Positions 27,205 through 38,503 of a stretch of DNA of 58,453 nucleotides are shown in pieces (position 1 is the stretch's first letter; each line of letters opens with the position of its first letter). A program made the translations under genes and the position numbers. The stretch spans positions 1 through 58,453 of the forward strand of contig NZ_LXYI01000004.1 of the NCBI RefSeq assembly GCF_001650875.1, written 5' to 3'. The notes under the pieces are model-generated. The model saw only the letters and a list, made by a program, of their open reading frames with translations, made no database searches and was not told where the DNA came from. This DNA is from Sulfitobacter sp. EhC04. Its GTDB lineage: Bacteria; Pseudomonadota; Alphaproteobacteria; Rhodobacterales; Rhodobacteraceae.

Positions 27205-28652
27205 CAGGCCCTCCAGAAACTTACGGTAAACAGAACGTAGACCACCATGAGCTCCAACCGGCCCAGCAGCATGGCGAAGATCAAGATCCATTTGGCGGCA
27301 TCGTTCAGGGTGCTGAAATTGCCCGCAGGCCCGATGATGTCACCCAGACCGGGGCCGATGTTGGCCAGTGCCGCCCCTGCCCCGGACACGGATGTCACGA
27401 AATCCAGCCCCGTCATGCTGAGCGCCACTGAAACCAGGCCCAGGGTCACCACGAAGAACATGAAGAAGGACATCACCGAAGACAGCACATCCGGCCCCAC
27501 GGGCCGCCCGTCATAGCGCGGGGTAAAGATGGCGTGGGGCGACCGGATGCGCCCCAGCTGCGCCCGGATCGAGGCAAACAGAAGCTGATAGCGGAAAATC
27601 TTGATCGAACAGGCAGTGGACCCCGCGCAGCCCCCGATCAACCCGATGAAAAAGAACAGGGCCACGGCAAACGGCCCCCAGGTCATGTAATCGACAGAGG
27701 CATAGCCGGTACCGGAAATGATCGAGGTGATGTTGAACAGCGCTTCGCGAAAGCTCTGCTCCCAGTGGTTTGGAAAGACGTGTTGCAGGGTCAGAAAGAC
27801 CACCAGAACCAGCACCGAAATGGTCAGCACAAAGCCTCGCACCTGGGGGTCGCGCTGCAAGGCCAGCGGGTTGCCGTTGACCAGTTGCACATAGCGCACG
27901 AAAGGCAGCGCCGCGAGGATCATGAAGACGCTGGCAACATATTCCGGTGCCCCGGCGAATTGCCCGAAAGAGGCATCGTAATTGGCGAAACCCCCGGTTG
28001 AAATCGTGGTCAGCGCATGCACGGTGGCATCGAATGTGTTCAGCCCCAGCGCCAGATAGCTCAGCACGCAGGCCACCGTCAGCCACAGGTAGATCACCGC
28101 GATCTGGGTGGCGATCTGCCCCGCGCGGGGCAGGATCTTGCCAAAGGTGTCAAAGGCTTCGGATTTGAAAATCTGCATGCCCCCGACCTTGAGTTCGGGC
28201 AGGAACACCATGGCCACGACGATGATACCGATCCCGCCCAGCCATTGCAGGATGCCGCGCCACAGCAGCAGCCCCTTGGGCAGCGCGTCCAGCCCGGTCA
28301 GCACCGTGGCCCCTGTTGTGGTCAGCCCCGACATCGCCTCGAATACCGCATTGGTGAAACTGGACTGGGTTTCACCCAGCATGAAGGGCAAGGCACCGAA
28401 GATCGGCAGCATGACCCAGACGCCGGTGGTCAAAATAAAGGTCTGCTGGATCGTCAGCCCCTGCCGGACCCCGTTTGCGCAGGCCAGCGCCATCATGCCG
28501 CCTGCTGCGGTGGTGATCAGCCCGGCTTCGACAAAGACGATGCCATGGCCGCGGCCTTCGGCCAGATCCACCAGCAAGGGCACGATCATGGCAAGTCCCA
28601 GTACCCCCACAAGGAGGCCGACAACATAACCGACAGGGCGCAAATCCATCAT
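27204..28652 (-). CDS. trkH: TrkH/KtrB family potassium uptake protein
   Basis: This 482-residue inner-membrane protein has four repeated M1-P-M2 units. Selectivity-filter-like loops are recognised as GLTTTGATVL, TISTGGFANYD, IISGTGYAS and SGAGAALANIGPG. It imports K+ together with a cytoplasmic NAD-binding TrkA subunit, which is not in the window. The start is ATG 28652 or the adjacent second Met. Translation is coupled to the downstream thiamine enzyme by TGATG, although no functional link is obvious. Confidence 0.94.
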   Translation of the reverse strand: MMDLRPVGYVVGLLVGVLGLAMIVPLLVDLAEGRGHGIVFVEAGLITTAAGGMMALACANGVRQGLTIQQTFILTTGVWVMLPIFGALPFMLGETQSSFTNAVFEAMSGLTTTGATVLTGLDALPKGLLLWRGILQWLGGIGIIVVAMVFLPELKVGGMQIFKSEAFDTFGKILPRAGQIATQIAVIYLWLTVACVLSYLALGLNTFDATVHALTTISTGGFANYDASFGQFAGAPEYVASVFMILAALPFVRYVQLVNGNPLALQRDPQVRGFVLTISVLVLVVFLTLQHVFPNHWEQSFREALFNITSIISGTGYASVDYMTWGPFAVALFFFIGLIGGCAGSTACSIKIFRYQLLFASIRAQLGRIRSPHAIFTPRYDGRPVGPDVLSSVMSFFMFFVVTLGLVSVALSMTGLDFVTSVSGAGAALANIGPGLGDIIGPAGNFSTLNDAAKWILIFAMLLGRLELMVVYVLFTVSFWRA

Positions 28653-28710
28653 GCGGCAGCGTTGGCGTCTGGCAATGGCGGTGTCAAGCGATCAACCCCC
28701 CAGACATGAA

Positions 28711-28756
28711 AACGGCCCGGCGTGCGGCTTTTTGGGCGGCACGGCACCGGGCCGTT
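28711..28756 (-). terminator. Intrinsic terminator of the DUF1127 gene
   Basis: AACGGCCCGG (28711-28720) pairs with CCGGGCCGTT (28747-28756), with an inner CGTGC/GCACG extension. Read on the minus strand the stem ends in CCGTTTTC, so it terminates the small gene starting at 29018, just 22 bases after its stop. Confidence 0.75.
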
Positions 28757-28778
28757 GATCAGCGAATGTCGTTCCGTT

Positions 28779-29018
28779 TCAGAAGCCGTAAAGGTCCTTG
28801 AAAACGTGGTGCACGATGTCGTCGCGCTTGATGTTCATCGCGGCGAGTTCGGCGTCTGATTTGGCCTGCAGTGCAGTTACCTCATCAAGCCGGCGCTGGC
28901 CGGTCGAATTTGCGATCATGGCTTGGCCGATGATGCTGAAGAACGCACCGACACGGGCCAGCACCGTCTGTGCGGAAGTGCCGAAGCCAGTTGTTGTCAT
29001 GGTGGTCTGGTAGGTCAT
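28779..29018 (-). CDS. DUF1127 (YjiS-like) small protein
   Basis: This 79-residue protein has an N-terminal low-complexity Thr-rich stretch and a C-terminal YjiS-like segment (QRRLDEVTALQAKSDAELAAMNIKRDDIVHHVF). DUF1127 proteins in alphaproteobacteria are often linked to RNA turnover or phosphate/carbon adaptation, but the role of this member is unknown. It has its own terminator. The 263-bp upstream gap (29019-29281) shows no other gene and presumably holds its promoter. Confidence 0.85.
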   Translation of the reverse strand: MTYQTTMTTTGFGTSAQTVLARVGAFFSIIGQAMIANSTGQRRLDEVTALQAKSDAELAAMNIKRDDIVHHVFKDLYGF

Positions 29019-29281
29019 TTTGAAGTGCCTTTAATCCTTGTTGTCTCTTCCCTGACCCTCAGATAGGCCTGCCGGGCGTCGGAGAGAACCGCCAAAAATG
29101 CATACCGGAACGCCTCGCCCTGCAGGGCTCTGCACTGCAGCATAGATCTTGAAGAGGTCGCAGCGGGTGGCAATTCCATTGTCACAGAGCAATTGCCGCG
29201 ACCTGAGCCATCAGGTCGCGCGACAGTGCGGCAGCGATGGTGGCACCCGGACGCAGCAAACGCCCAGGTGCCGCCACCGCG

Positions 29282-30376
<1,095 letters not shown>

Positions 30377-30489
30377 GGCTCAGGCTCCCCTTGTCCTTGC
30401 AGGCTTAACTTAGGGTGCCTTGACCGGATTACCAATCAAGATACCGCATTTCCGGCAAGCTGTGTGGCGAAAGCCGACACGCCGGACGC

Positions 30490-31668
30490 TCAGACCGTCA
30501 ACGCCTGCATCAGATCCGCGATCAGGTCGTCCACATGTTCCAGCCCCGCAGACAGGCGCACCAGACCCGGCGAGATGCCCAGAATGTCCTTCTGTTCCTG
30601 CGGCAGACGCTGGTGCGTCGTGGTCGCGGGATGGGTCGCGATGGACTTCGCATCGGCGAAATTGTTGGAAATCGTGATGACTTTCAGCGCGTTGAGAAAG
30701 CGGAAACAGGCCTCCTTGCCGCCCTTCACCTCAAAGGCGATGACGGTGCCCCCGGCGGGTGCCTGGGCCAGTGCCAGCGCCTGCTGCGGGTGGGCGGCAT
30801 GGGTCGGATAGCGCACGGCTTCGATCATCGGATGCCCCGAAAGCGCCTCGGCCAGCTCATGCGCGGTCTGCGCCTGTGCCCGGACCCGCAGGTTCATTGT
30901 TTCCAGCGCCTTGAGGTGGGTCCAGGCGGTAAATGGGTTCATCGCCCCGCCGGTGTGCTTCATATAGGCCTCGATCGGGCCGCGGATCAGCTCGCGCGGG
31001 CCGCAGATCGCGCCGCCCAGCATCCGCCCCTGCCCGTCGATATGTTTGGTGGTGGAGACAATCGCGATATCCGCGCCACAGGCCTGCGCATAGGAAAACA
31101 CCGGGGTCGCCATGGCATCGTCGGCCAGCACCAGCGCGCCAACCGCATGCGCCGCCTTGACCACATGGCGGATGTCCACGATTTCCAGCGTCGGGTTCGA
31201 AATGCTCTCGAAAAACACCAGCCGCGTGTCGGGGCGGATCGCGGCATCCCATGCCGCGTTATCCCTGCCGTCGATCAGGGTGATCTCGACGCCGAAGCGC
31301 GCCAGCACGTCCTCCAGCACGTAAAGGCAGGACCCGAACAGCGCCCGCGATGCCACCACGTGATCACCGGCCTTGACCAGCGCCGTCAGCGCCCCGCTGA
31401 CCGCCGCCATGCCCGAGGTGCAGGCAAAGCAATCCTCATATCCCAGCAGGTCCGCGATGCGGTCCTCGAACATGCGCACCGTCGGGTTGCCATAGCGGGC
31501 ATAGATGAATTCATCCTCGCCCAGCGCCTGGAAACGCGCCTCGGCCTGTTCGGCGCTGTCATAGACGAATCCCTGGGTCAGAAATACCGCCTCGCTGACC
31601 TCGCCATATTGGCTGCGGCGGGTGCCCGCGTGAACCGCGCGGGTGCTGGGGTGCCAGTCTTTGCTCAT
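30490..31668 (-). CDS. metZ: O-succinylhomoserine sulfhydrylase
   Basis: This 392-residue Cys/Met-metabolism PLP enzyme makes homocysteine from O-succinyl- (or O-acetyl-) homoserine and sulfide. Signatures are the YARYGNPT opening, the CFACTSGMAAVSG phosphate loop, LADDAMATP, and STTKHIDGQGRMLGG with the PLP lysine near 205. ATG 31668 is chosen because the family starts MSKDWHPSTRAVHAG; the 41 upstream residues are riboswitch sequence read as protein. Expression is under a SAM-II riboswitch, so methionine status controls it. Confidence 0.95.
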   Translation of the reverse strand: MSKDWHPSTRAVHAGTRRSQYGEVSEAVFLTQGFVYDSAEQAEARFQALGEDEFIYARYGNPTVRMFEDRIADLLGYEDCFACTSGMAAVSGALTALVKAGDHVVASRALFGSCLYVLEDVLARFGVEITLIDGRDNAAWDAAIRPDTRLVFFESISNPTLEIVDIRHVVKAAHAVGALVLADDAMATPVFSYAQACGADIAIVSTTKHIDGQGRMLGGAICGPRELIRGPIEAYMKHTGGAMNPFTAWTHLKALETMNLRVRAQAQTAHELAEALSGHPMIEAVRYPTHAAHPQQALALAQAPAGGTVIAFEVKGGKEACFRFLNALKVITISNNFADAKSIATHPATTTHQRLPQEQKDILGISPGLVRLSAGLEHVDDLIADLMQALTV

Positions 31669-31702
31669 TTGCTTATCCTTCCGGCCCGTGCTTGCGGGCA
31701 AT

Positions 31703-31736
31703 AAAAAAACTCCAGACGCGGTCAAGCGAAAGGAGT
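31703..31736 (-). terminator. Riboswitch expression-platform terminator
   Basis: On the minus strand ACTCC and GGAGT (with an inner CGC/GCG pair) form a hairpin directly followed by seven T residues, between the SAM-II aptamer and the metZ start. This is the form expected for transcriptional attenuation. Confidence 0.65.
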
Positions 31737-31744
31737 CTTTCCTC

Positions 31745-31815
31745 GACCTTTTAGCAGTTTTTGACAGGTCGATGCCCATCGTGGCCCGCAATCCGGTAAC
31801 AAATCACCACGCAGG
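31745..31815 (-). ncRNA. SAM-II riboswitch aptamer
   Basis: On the minus strand the conserved SAM-II elements appear in order: CGTGGTGATTTG (ending at 31811), CCGGATTGCGG, the closing GCCACG (31780-31785 region), an A-rich joiner, and TGCTAAAAG (31748-31756), which pairs in the pseudoknot. SAM-II binds S-adenosylmethionine and typically precedes metA, metZ or metC in alphaproteobacteria, matching its place here before metZ. Confidence 0.9.
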
Positions 31816-31971
31816 CTTGCTACTGCGCGGGCCCGCTCAGGTCAATAGCCCAGACAGGCCCCACCTGTTGCGCGGGCGCATCGTCACGGTGGAGTAACTT
31901 GCCGGTAACCCCTGTGACATATGTTTACGCCACCAAACACCCACCAGATATAGCGGCAAGAGGCCCCCAGC

Positions 31972-32889
31972 ATGGCCGTGATGCACCTCAATCTCGCGTT
32001 GCCGGACGCGCCGGTTCCCCGGACCGGCGACACGGTGGCGCCCACCGCCGCGATACGCCATGCGGCGGCAGGTCGCGGACCAATCGTCGTGATGCTGCAC
32101 GGGTACAAATACGCGCCCGGCCTGGGGCGGCACTGCCCGCACCAAACGCTTTTTGCGGGCGGCGACAACTGGGCCGCAGGGCTGGGCCTGGACCGGGACA
32201 AGGGACCGCTGGGTCTGGCGGTGGGATGGGCCGCACGGGGGCGTCTGTACAGGGTCCATGACCGGGCGCAGCGGATCGGGGTGGAACTGGCAAAACTGCT
32301 GGCCGGATTGCACCGCGCCGCGCCACACCGGCCCATTCAGATCATCGCGCATTCGATGGGGGCCGAAGTGGCACTCAGCGCCCTGGAACGCACCCCCGCC
32401 GGCGCGATCCGCAGGATCGTCCTGTTGACCGGGGCCAGCTTTGGCCAGCGTGCACAGGCGGCACTGGACACGCCCGCAGGACGACAGGTGGAAGTGCTGA
32501 ACGTCACCAGTCGGGAGAACGATGTTTTCGACTTCCTGTTCGAGCGCCTGATCGCGCCCGGACAGCCGGACAGCGCAGCATTGGGTCAGGGAATCGCGGC
32601 CCCGAATGTGCTGAACCTGCAACTGGACTGCCCTGCCAGCCTGCGGGGGCTTGCGGGGCTCGGCCTGCCGATCGCGCCGTCGCGCCGCCCGGTCTGCCAT
32701 TATTCCAGTTACCGCAGGCCGGGGGCCATGGCGCTTTATGCCCGGTTCCTTGTCACCCCCGATGCGCTGCCCTTCGACCTGCTGGGCAGCGTGCTGCCGA
32801 CGCAGACCGATCCACGCTGGTCCCGCCTTGGCATTCGCGGCAAAACCGGCATGATGACCTGGCCCCTGTCAGGAGACGCCACCCCATGA
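31972..32889 (+). CDS. Alpha/beta hydrolase
   Basis: This 305-residue protein has a VVMLHGYKYAPG oxyanion-type loop near residue 40 and the nucleophile elbow AHSMGAE with Ser near residue 128. Catalytic Asp and His positions are less clear; a late VCHYSSY is one candidate His. No signal peptide was seen. The substrate is unknown (esterase or lipase-like). Its stop overlaps the GST start as ATGA, so the two are an operon. Confidence 0.8.
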   Translation: MAVMHLNLALPDAPVPRTGDTVAPTAAIRHAAAGRGPIVVMLHGYKYAPGLGRHCPHQTLFAGGDNWAAGLGLDRDKGPLGLAVGWAARGRLYRVHDRAQRIGVELAKLLAGLHRAAPHRPIQIIAHSMGAEVALSALERTPAGAIRRIVLLTGASFGQRAQAALDTPAGRQVEVLNVTSRENDVFDFLFERLIAPGQPDSAALGQGIAAPNVLNLQLDCPASLRGLAGLGLPIAPSRRPVCHYSSYRRPGAMALYARFLVTPDALPFDLLGSVLPTQTDPRWSRLGIRGKTGMMTWPLSGDATP

Positions 32890-33542
32890 CCGCCCCCATC
32901 GACCTGTATTACTGGCCCACGCCAAACGGCTGGAAAATCTCCATCGCGCTGGAGGAGATGGCACTGCCCTATGACACGCATCTTGTGAACATCGGCAAGG
33001 GCGACCAGTTTGACCCGGCTTTCCTGGCGATTTCGCCCAACAACCGGATGCCTGCCATTGTGGACCCGGAGGGGCCGGACGGTGCCCCCGTCGCGATCTT
33101 CGAATCCGGTGCAATCCTGCAATATCTCGCGCGCAAGACCGACAGTTTTTACGGCACCACGGAACGCGACCGCATCGCGGTGGATCAATGGCTGATGTGG
33201 CAGATGGGCGGTCTGGGGCCGATGGCCGGTCAGGCGCATCATTTCCTGAAATTCGCCCCGAAAAAGGACCCGCCGCAGGACATCCCCTATGCCAAGGACC
33301 GCTACCGCGAGGAGACCGCGCGGCTTTATGGCGTGCTGGACCGGCAACTTGCGCAGCATGAATATGTCGCAGGCGATTTCATCTCCATCGCGGATTTCGC
33401 GATCTGGGGCTGGGCTTCGCTGTGGGAGGGCCAGCAGCAGCAGCTGGCAGACAAGCCGAACATGGCGCGCTGGCTGGAGGTCATGGGCGCGCGCCCCGGC
33501 GTGCAGGCAGGCCGGGCGCTGCACGCCGACAAGCGCAAGTAG
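32886..33542 (+). CDS. Glutathione S-transferase, YfcG/Ure2p-like
   Basis: This 218-residue cytosolic protein has an N-terminal thioredoxin-like domain (IDLYYWPTPNGWKISIALEE; PNNRMPAI with the cis-Pro; FESGAILQYLA) and an all-helical C-terminal domain with SIADFAIWGW. It resembles the Nu-class YfcG group with disulfide reductase activity, where PTPNG or PTPNA replaces a catalytic Ser/Cys. It is coupled to the hydrolase upstream and followed by the 73-bp hairpin array. Confidence 0.92.
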   Translation: MTAPIDLYYWPTPNGWKISIALEEMALPYDTHLVNIGKGDQFDPAFLAISPNNRMPAIVDPEGPDGAPVAIFESGAILQYLARKTDSFYGTTERDRIAVDQWLMWQMGGLGPMAGQAHHFLKFAPKKDPPQDIPYAKDRYREETARLYGVLDRQLAQHEYVAGDFISIADFAIWGWASLWEGQQQQLADKPNMARWLEVMGARPGVQAGRALHADKRK

Positions 33543-33551
33543 CGGCAGGTG

Positions 33552-33960
33552 CCGTTTTCTTCAAAGAAAACGGACCGGGCTTTTCAAAAAGCCCGCCTGA
33601 AAAGCGACCTGACCGTTTGAGAAACCGTTTTCTTCAAAGAAAACGAACCGGACTTTTCAAAAAGCCCGCCGGAAAAGCGACCTGACCGTTTGAGGAACCG
33701 TTTTCTTCAAAGAAAACGGACCGGGCTTTTCAAAAAACCCGTCGGACAAGCGACCTGACCGTTTGAGGAACCGTTTTCTTCAAAGAAAACGAACCGGGCT
33801 TTTCAAAAAGCCCGCCGGACAAGCGACCTGACCGTTTGAGGAACCGTTTTCTTCAAAGAAAACGAACCGGGCTTTTCAAAAAGCCCGCCGGAAAAGCGAC
33901 CTGACCGCTTGAGAAACCGTTTTCTTCAAAGAAAACGAACCGGGCTTTTCAAAAAGCCCG
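33552..33960. repeat. Six-copy tandem array of double-hairpin elements, exact 73-bp period
   Basis: Units start at 33552, 33625, 33698, 33771, 33844 and 33917. Each has hairpin A (CCGTTTTC pairing with GAAAACGG around TTCAAA), a short linker, hairpin B (GGGCTTTTCAAAAAGCCC) and a 29-bp spacer containing AAGCGACCTGACCGTTTGAG. Arms vary by single bases among units (for example GGAC at unit 2, AACCC at unit 3). The array fills the convergent gap between the GST (ends 33542) and yciB (ends 33966). It presumably blocks read-through in both directions. Confidence 0.93.
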
Positions 33961-33965
33961 AGGCC

Positions 33966-34568
33966 TCAGCCCTCGTCCTTCTCTATTCCGTGCTCCTGGA
34001 ACAGCTTGCCCTGCATCATGAAAAATCCGAACATCGCAACCGGCAGCCCGAAGGTCTTGAAATAGACCCAGGTTTCGGTCGCGAAACTGCGCCAGATCAG
34101 TTCATTCGCAACGGCAAGGCCGAAGAAAAAGAACATCAGCCGCCGGGTCAGCAGCATCCAGCCCCCGTCCTGCAAGGGCATCATCTCTTCCATCACATAT
34201 TTCAGATAGGATTGCCCGCGCAGCAGCCCCACCGCAAGGATGCCACCAAACAGCAGGTAGATCATCGTCGGCTTCATCTTGAAAAAGCGGTCGTCGTTCA
34301 GCCAGACCGAAAGACCGCCGAAGACCACCACCAGAATGACGGTGGCAACCTGCATCCGGTTCAGCTTGCCGGTGAGCGCCCACATCACCCCGGTCGCCGC
34401 GACCAGCAACGGGATAAAGACGGCGGTCACCACGATGAACCCCTCGTAATCGGTCCCGCCGATGGAAAAACTCCGGTCCTTGAGCCTGAGATAGGCGATG
34501 AAGAACAACAGGATCGGCCCGTATTCGAGGGCCGATTTCACAAACGGGTTCACTTCCCTGTGCGCCAT
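33966..34568 (-). CDS. yciB: YciB family inner-membrane septation/cell-envelope protein
   Basis: This 200-residue protein has about five transmembrane helices and the family pattern PFVKSALEYGPILLFFIAY, LPLQDGGWMLLTRRLMFFF and NELIWRSFATETWVYFKTFG. YciB (IspA/IspZ family) is an inner-membrane protein with a role in envelope synthesis and division. ATG 34568 has GGAG upstream; the longer frame to 34901 is inside the EamA gene. It is the last gene of ftsY-EamA-yciB on the minus strand. Confidence 0.93.
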   Translation of the reverse strand: MAHREVNPFVKSALEYGPILLFFIAYLRLKDRSFSIGGTDYEGFIVVTAVFIPLLVAATGVMWALTGKLNRMQVATVILVVVFGGLSVWLNDDRFFKMKPTMIYLLFGGILAVGLLRGQSYLKYVMEEMMPLQDGGWMLLTRRLMFFFFGLAVANELIWRSFATETWVYFKTFGLPVAMFGFFMMQGKLFQEHGIEKDEG

Positions 34569-34582
34569 GTCTTGCTGCTCCT

Positions 34583-35485
34583 TTATCCGCCCATTTCCAC
34601 TATCACAGCGCCCGCCGCAATCAATGCCATCAGTGCCACCCGGCGCGGGCCAACTGTCTCTTTCAGAAAGACCACGCCGATTATCGCGGCAAAGACGGTC
34701 GAGGTCTCGCGCAGGACGGCCGCCTCGCCCACCTTGTCGAGCCGTGTGGCCATCATGATCGCGCCAAAGCTGGCAAAGGCCACCAGCCCGCCGATCACCC
34801 CGCGCAGCATCAGTGGCCCCGGTGCGGGCGGCACCACCATCTTGCGCCAGCGCCGGGCGGCGATGACGGGCATCACCAGCCCGTCGATCATGAAAAACCA
34901 CGCCAGGAAGGTAAACGGGTTCGCCGTGACCCGGATGCCATAGGCGTCGAATGTGGTATAGAGCGCCACAAAAAGCCCGGTCAGCACCGCCAGACCAAGC
35001 GCCGCATTCAGCGTGTCGCGCTGCGCCTCAAGCTTGCGCAGGTTATAGACCGCAAGGCCAAAGATCCCCGACAGCAGCACCGCCACGCCCAGCCATTGCA
35101 CCGCGGTAAAGCGTTCGCCGAAAATCATGTAGGCGCCGATCACCGCAAACAGCGGCCCGGTGCCGCGCACCACCGGATAGACAACCGTATAGGCCCCCTT
35201 GGTATAGGCCCAGGCCTGCAACAGCTTGTAGACGATGTGTATCGCCCAGGCCCCGGCAAAGATTACCCACATGTGCGGCTCGGGCCAGGGCACCACAAAA
35301 AGCGCAAAGGGTGCGGCCATGACGCAATAGCAGAAATCAACCGCGCCGCGCGTCATCCAGGGGTCGTGACGGCCTTTCTGCAACGCGCCGAAAACCGCGT
35401 GCAACACGGCGGCGGACAAGGCCAGGAACAGCGCCAGCTGATGCCCGGCAGCGGTCCCTTCGACGGCAAGCAGCCAGTCGGTCAT
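34583..35485 (-). CDS. EamA/DMT superfamily transporter
   Basis: This 300-residue inner-membrane protein has ten predicted helices in two EamA repeats, with the typical GTGPLFAVIGAYMIFGERF and LRETSTVFAAIIGVVFLKETVG segments ending each repeat. It is a drug/metabolite-type exporter or permease with unknown substrate. It lies between ftsY and yciB with short gaps (95 and 14 bp), so it is probably cotranscribed. Confidence 0.9.
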   Translation of the reverse strand: MTDWLLAVEGTAAGHQLALFLALSAAVLHAVFGALQKGRHDPWMTRGAVDFCYCVMAAPFALFVVPWPEPHMWVIFAGAWAIHIVYKLLQAWAYTKGAYTVVYPVVRGTGPLFAVIGAYMIFGERFTAVQWLGVAVLLSGIFGLAVYNLRKLEAQRDTLNAALGLAVLTGLFVALYTTFDAYGIRVTANPFTFLAWFFMIDGLVMPVIAARRWRKMVVPPAPGPLMLRGVIGGLVAFASFGAIMMATRLDKVGEAAVLRETSTVFAAIIGVVFLKETVGPRRVALMALIAAGAVIVEMGG

Positions 35486-35580
35486 GCGCTGTTGCCTCGG
35501 ACCGGCGACGGCTCTGTGCCGTGAAGCTCACAGGTGTTCAAGAATAATCCCCGCTACATGGGGCGTACCGGGACAGAGGA

Positions 35581-37035
<1,455 letters not shown>

Positions 37036-37139
37036 GGGGGGTCTCCGTTCCGGTTTCCCCTGATCTATAGGCTCCCCTGCCGGGATGGAAGGGTGCCCCG
37101 CGCAATTGACATGCCCGCCCGCGCGTTTCACCAAGGGGG

Positions 37140-38018
37140 ATGATACGCTGGCTGATCCTGATCCTTGCCCTCACTGCCCAGCCCGCCCGCGCCGATGTGC
37201 CGGGGCGGATGTGTTCGTCGGGGAAATGGGGCCATGCGGAATGCATCCGGCCACAGCATTTTGTCTATGACACCTGCAATGCCATCCGCACCTTTGCCGA
37301 TCGGCACGGGCTGAACCGCGACTTCTTTGCCCGGCTGATCTGGCAGGAAAGCCGGTTTGACCCCAACGCCCTGTCCCACGCCGATGCACGCGGCATTGCG
37401 CAGTTCATCCCCGCGACCGCGGCCCTGCGCGGGCTGAAGGACCCCTATAACCCTGCCGAGGCATTGGAACATGCGGCGCAGTATCTTGCCGAAATGGTCG
37501 CCCGCTATGGCAATGAAGGCATGGCCGCCATCGGCTATAACGGCGGCGAACGGCGCGCCGAAGGGTTCCTGCAAGGCGGCGGGCTGGCCCCCGAGACGGT
37601 GAATTACGTGCCCATCATCACCGGATTGAATACGGAGGACTGGCGCGACACCCCGCCCAAGGCCCATGACATGCGCCTGTCAAAGACCGCTGCCTTTCTG
37701 CCAGCCTGCTATGAGATGGCCAGAAACCGCCGGATCACCGCGCTGGCCCGGCCTGAACCGCGCATGAAACCCTGGGGCGTGCAGGTCGCCTTTGCCACCT
37801 CGAAAAAGCAAGCCCGCGCCCGCGTGGGCGAGCGCACCAGCACCTGCCGCGCGGCGGTAAAGGGCGAAAAGACCGACCTGATCTACAAGAAGAACCGCGT
37901 CACCGGCAAGAAGGGCTATTACTTTGCCCAGTTCGGGCGCAACACGCGGGCGGGCGCGCAGAAACTCTGCGACACCATGCGCCGCCAGCGCTGTATCTGC
38001 CTTGTGGTGCAAAACTGA
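37140..38018 (+). CDS. Secreted lytic transglycosylase (SLT domain)
   Basis: This 292-residue exported protein has a signal peptide (1-18, cut after ARA). The SLT lysozyme-like domain (~45-170) carries the catalytic Glu in WQESRFDPNALS near residue 70, ARGIAQFIPATA, and AIGYNGGERR. The C-terminal ~80 residues are SPOR-like (WGVQVAFATSKKQARARVGER...YFAQFGRNTRAGAQKLCDTM). It cuts peptidoglycan between MurNAc and GlcNAc in the periplasm. It is divergent from ftsY and ends against a double-hairpin terminator. Confidence 0.92.
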   Translation: MIRWLILILALTAQPARADVPGRMCSSGKWGHAECIRPQHFVYDTCNAIRTFADRHGLNRDFFARLIWQESRFDPNALSHADARGIAQFIPATAALRGLKDPYNPAEALEHAAQYLAEMVARYGNEGMAAIGYNGGERRAEGFLQGGGLAPETVNYVPIITGLNTEDWRDTPPKAHDMRLSKTAAFLPACYEMARNRRITALARPEPRMKPWGVQVAFATSKKQARARVGERTSTCRAAVKGEKTDLIYKKNRVTGKKGYYFAQFGRNTRAGAQKLCDTMRRQRCICLVVQN

Positions 38019-38026
38019 GCGCGGGC

Positions 38027-38068
38027 GGAATTTTCAAAAATTCCGGTCCGATCTTTTTGAAAAGATCG
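38027..38068. terminator. Double-hairpin convergent terminator, copy E3
   Basis: Hairpin GGAATTTTCAAAAATTCC, linker GGTC, then hairpin CGATCTTTTTGAAAAGATCG, directly after the lytic transglycosylase stop and before the convergent SH3 lipoprotein stop at 38081. A base-for-base identical copy lies at 38504-38545. Confidence 0.85.
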
Positions 38069-38080
38069 ACGCCGCCTGCC

Positions 38081-38380
38081 CTATAGCGGACGCAGGTAGG
38101 CGTAGGAGGCATAGCCCGCCGCGCCGGGCGTCGCCGCCAGTGTCACATTGCACCAGCGCGTCGCCCCCGTCGATTCGCAGCGACCGACATTCACAACCGT
38201 CCCGTTGGGCATCCCCAGCACTTCGACAAAGCCGGTGCCGGGCCCCGCGCGCAGTTTGAGCATATCGCCCTCTTCGACGCCAAACACTTCATAGCGGCCC
38301 GGCGAAATGCCTGCCGTCGGCTGCGCGCAGCCACTGACCATTGCGCTGCTCACCAGCACGGCTCCGATCCATCCTCGCAT
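38081..38380 (-). CDS. SH3 domain lipoprotein
   Basis: This 99-residue protein has a lipoprotein signal (MRGWIGAVLVSSAMVSGC, lipobox VSGC with Cys at 18). A bacterial SH3-type domain follows (LKLRAGPGTGFVEVLGMPNGTVVNVGRCE...WCNVTL...GYASYAYLRPL). It probably binds peptidoglycan or another envelope partner. ATG 38380 is chosen because it begins the lipoprotein signal; the upstream 27 codons do not look coding. It is bracketed by two identical double hairpins. Confidence 0.85.
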   Translation of the reverse strand: MRGWIGAVLVSSAMVSGCAQPTAGISPGRYEVFGVEEGDMLKLRAGPGTGFVEVLGMPNGTVVNVGRCESTGATRWCNVTLAATPGAAGYASYAYLRPL

Positions 38381-38503
38381 CGCATTCTCCCTTGGCGGCT
38401 CCGCGCCCCTTTTGGCAGCGCTGCGCTGCAAAGAAAACCGGCTTTGACCAGAGCCTGGCAAGTTTCCACCACAGCCTGCCGGACCGGACCCTCAGCGAGA
38501 ACC

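Noticed and set aside
30490..31791. Longer metZ start at 31791
   Set aside because: The added 41 codons coincide with the SAM-II aptamer and terminator, and the conserved N-terminus begins at 31668.
33552..33960. Possible CRISPR array from the 73-bp period
   Set aside because: The intervals between hairpins are conserved rather than unique, so there are no spacers; no cas genes.
33909..34943. Plus-strand ORF of 344 codons from the hairpin array over yciB
   Set aside because: It is antisense to two well-recognised membrane protein genes and its start is repeat sequence.
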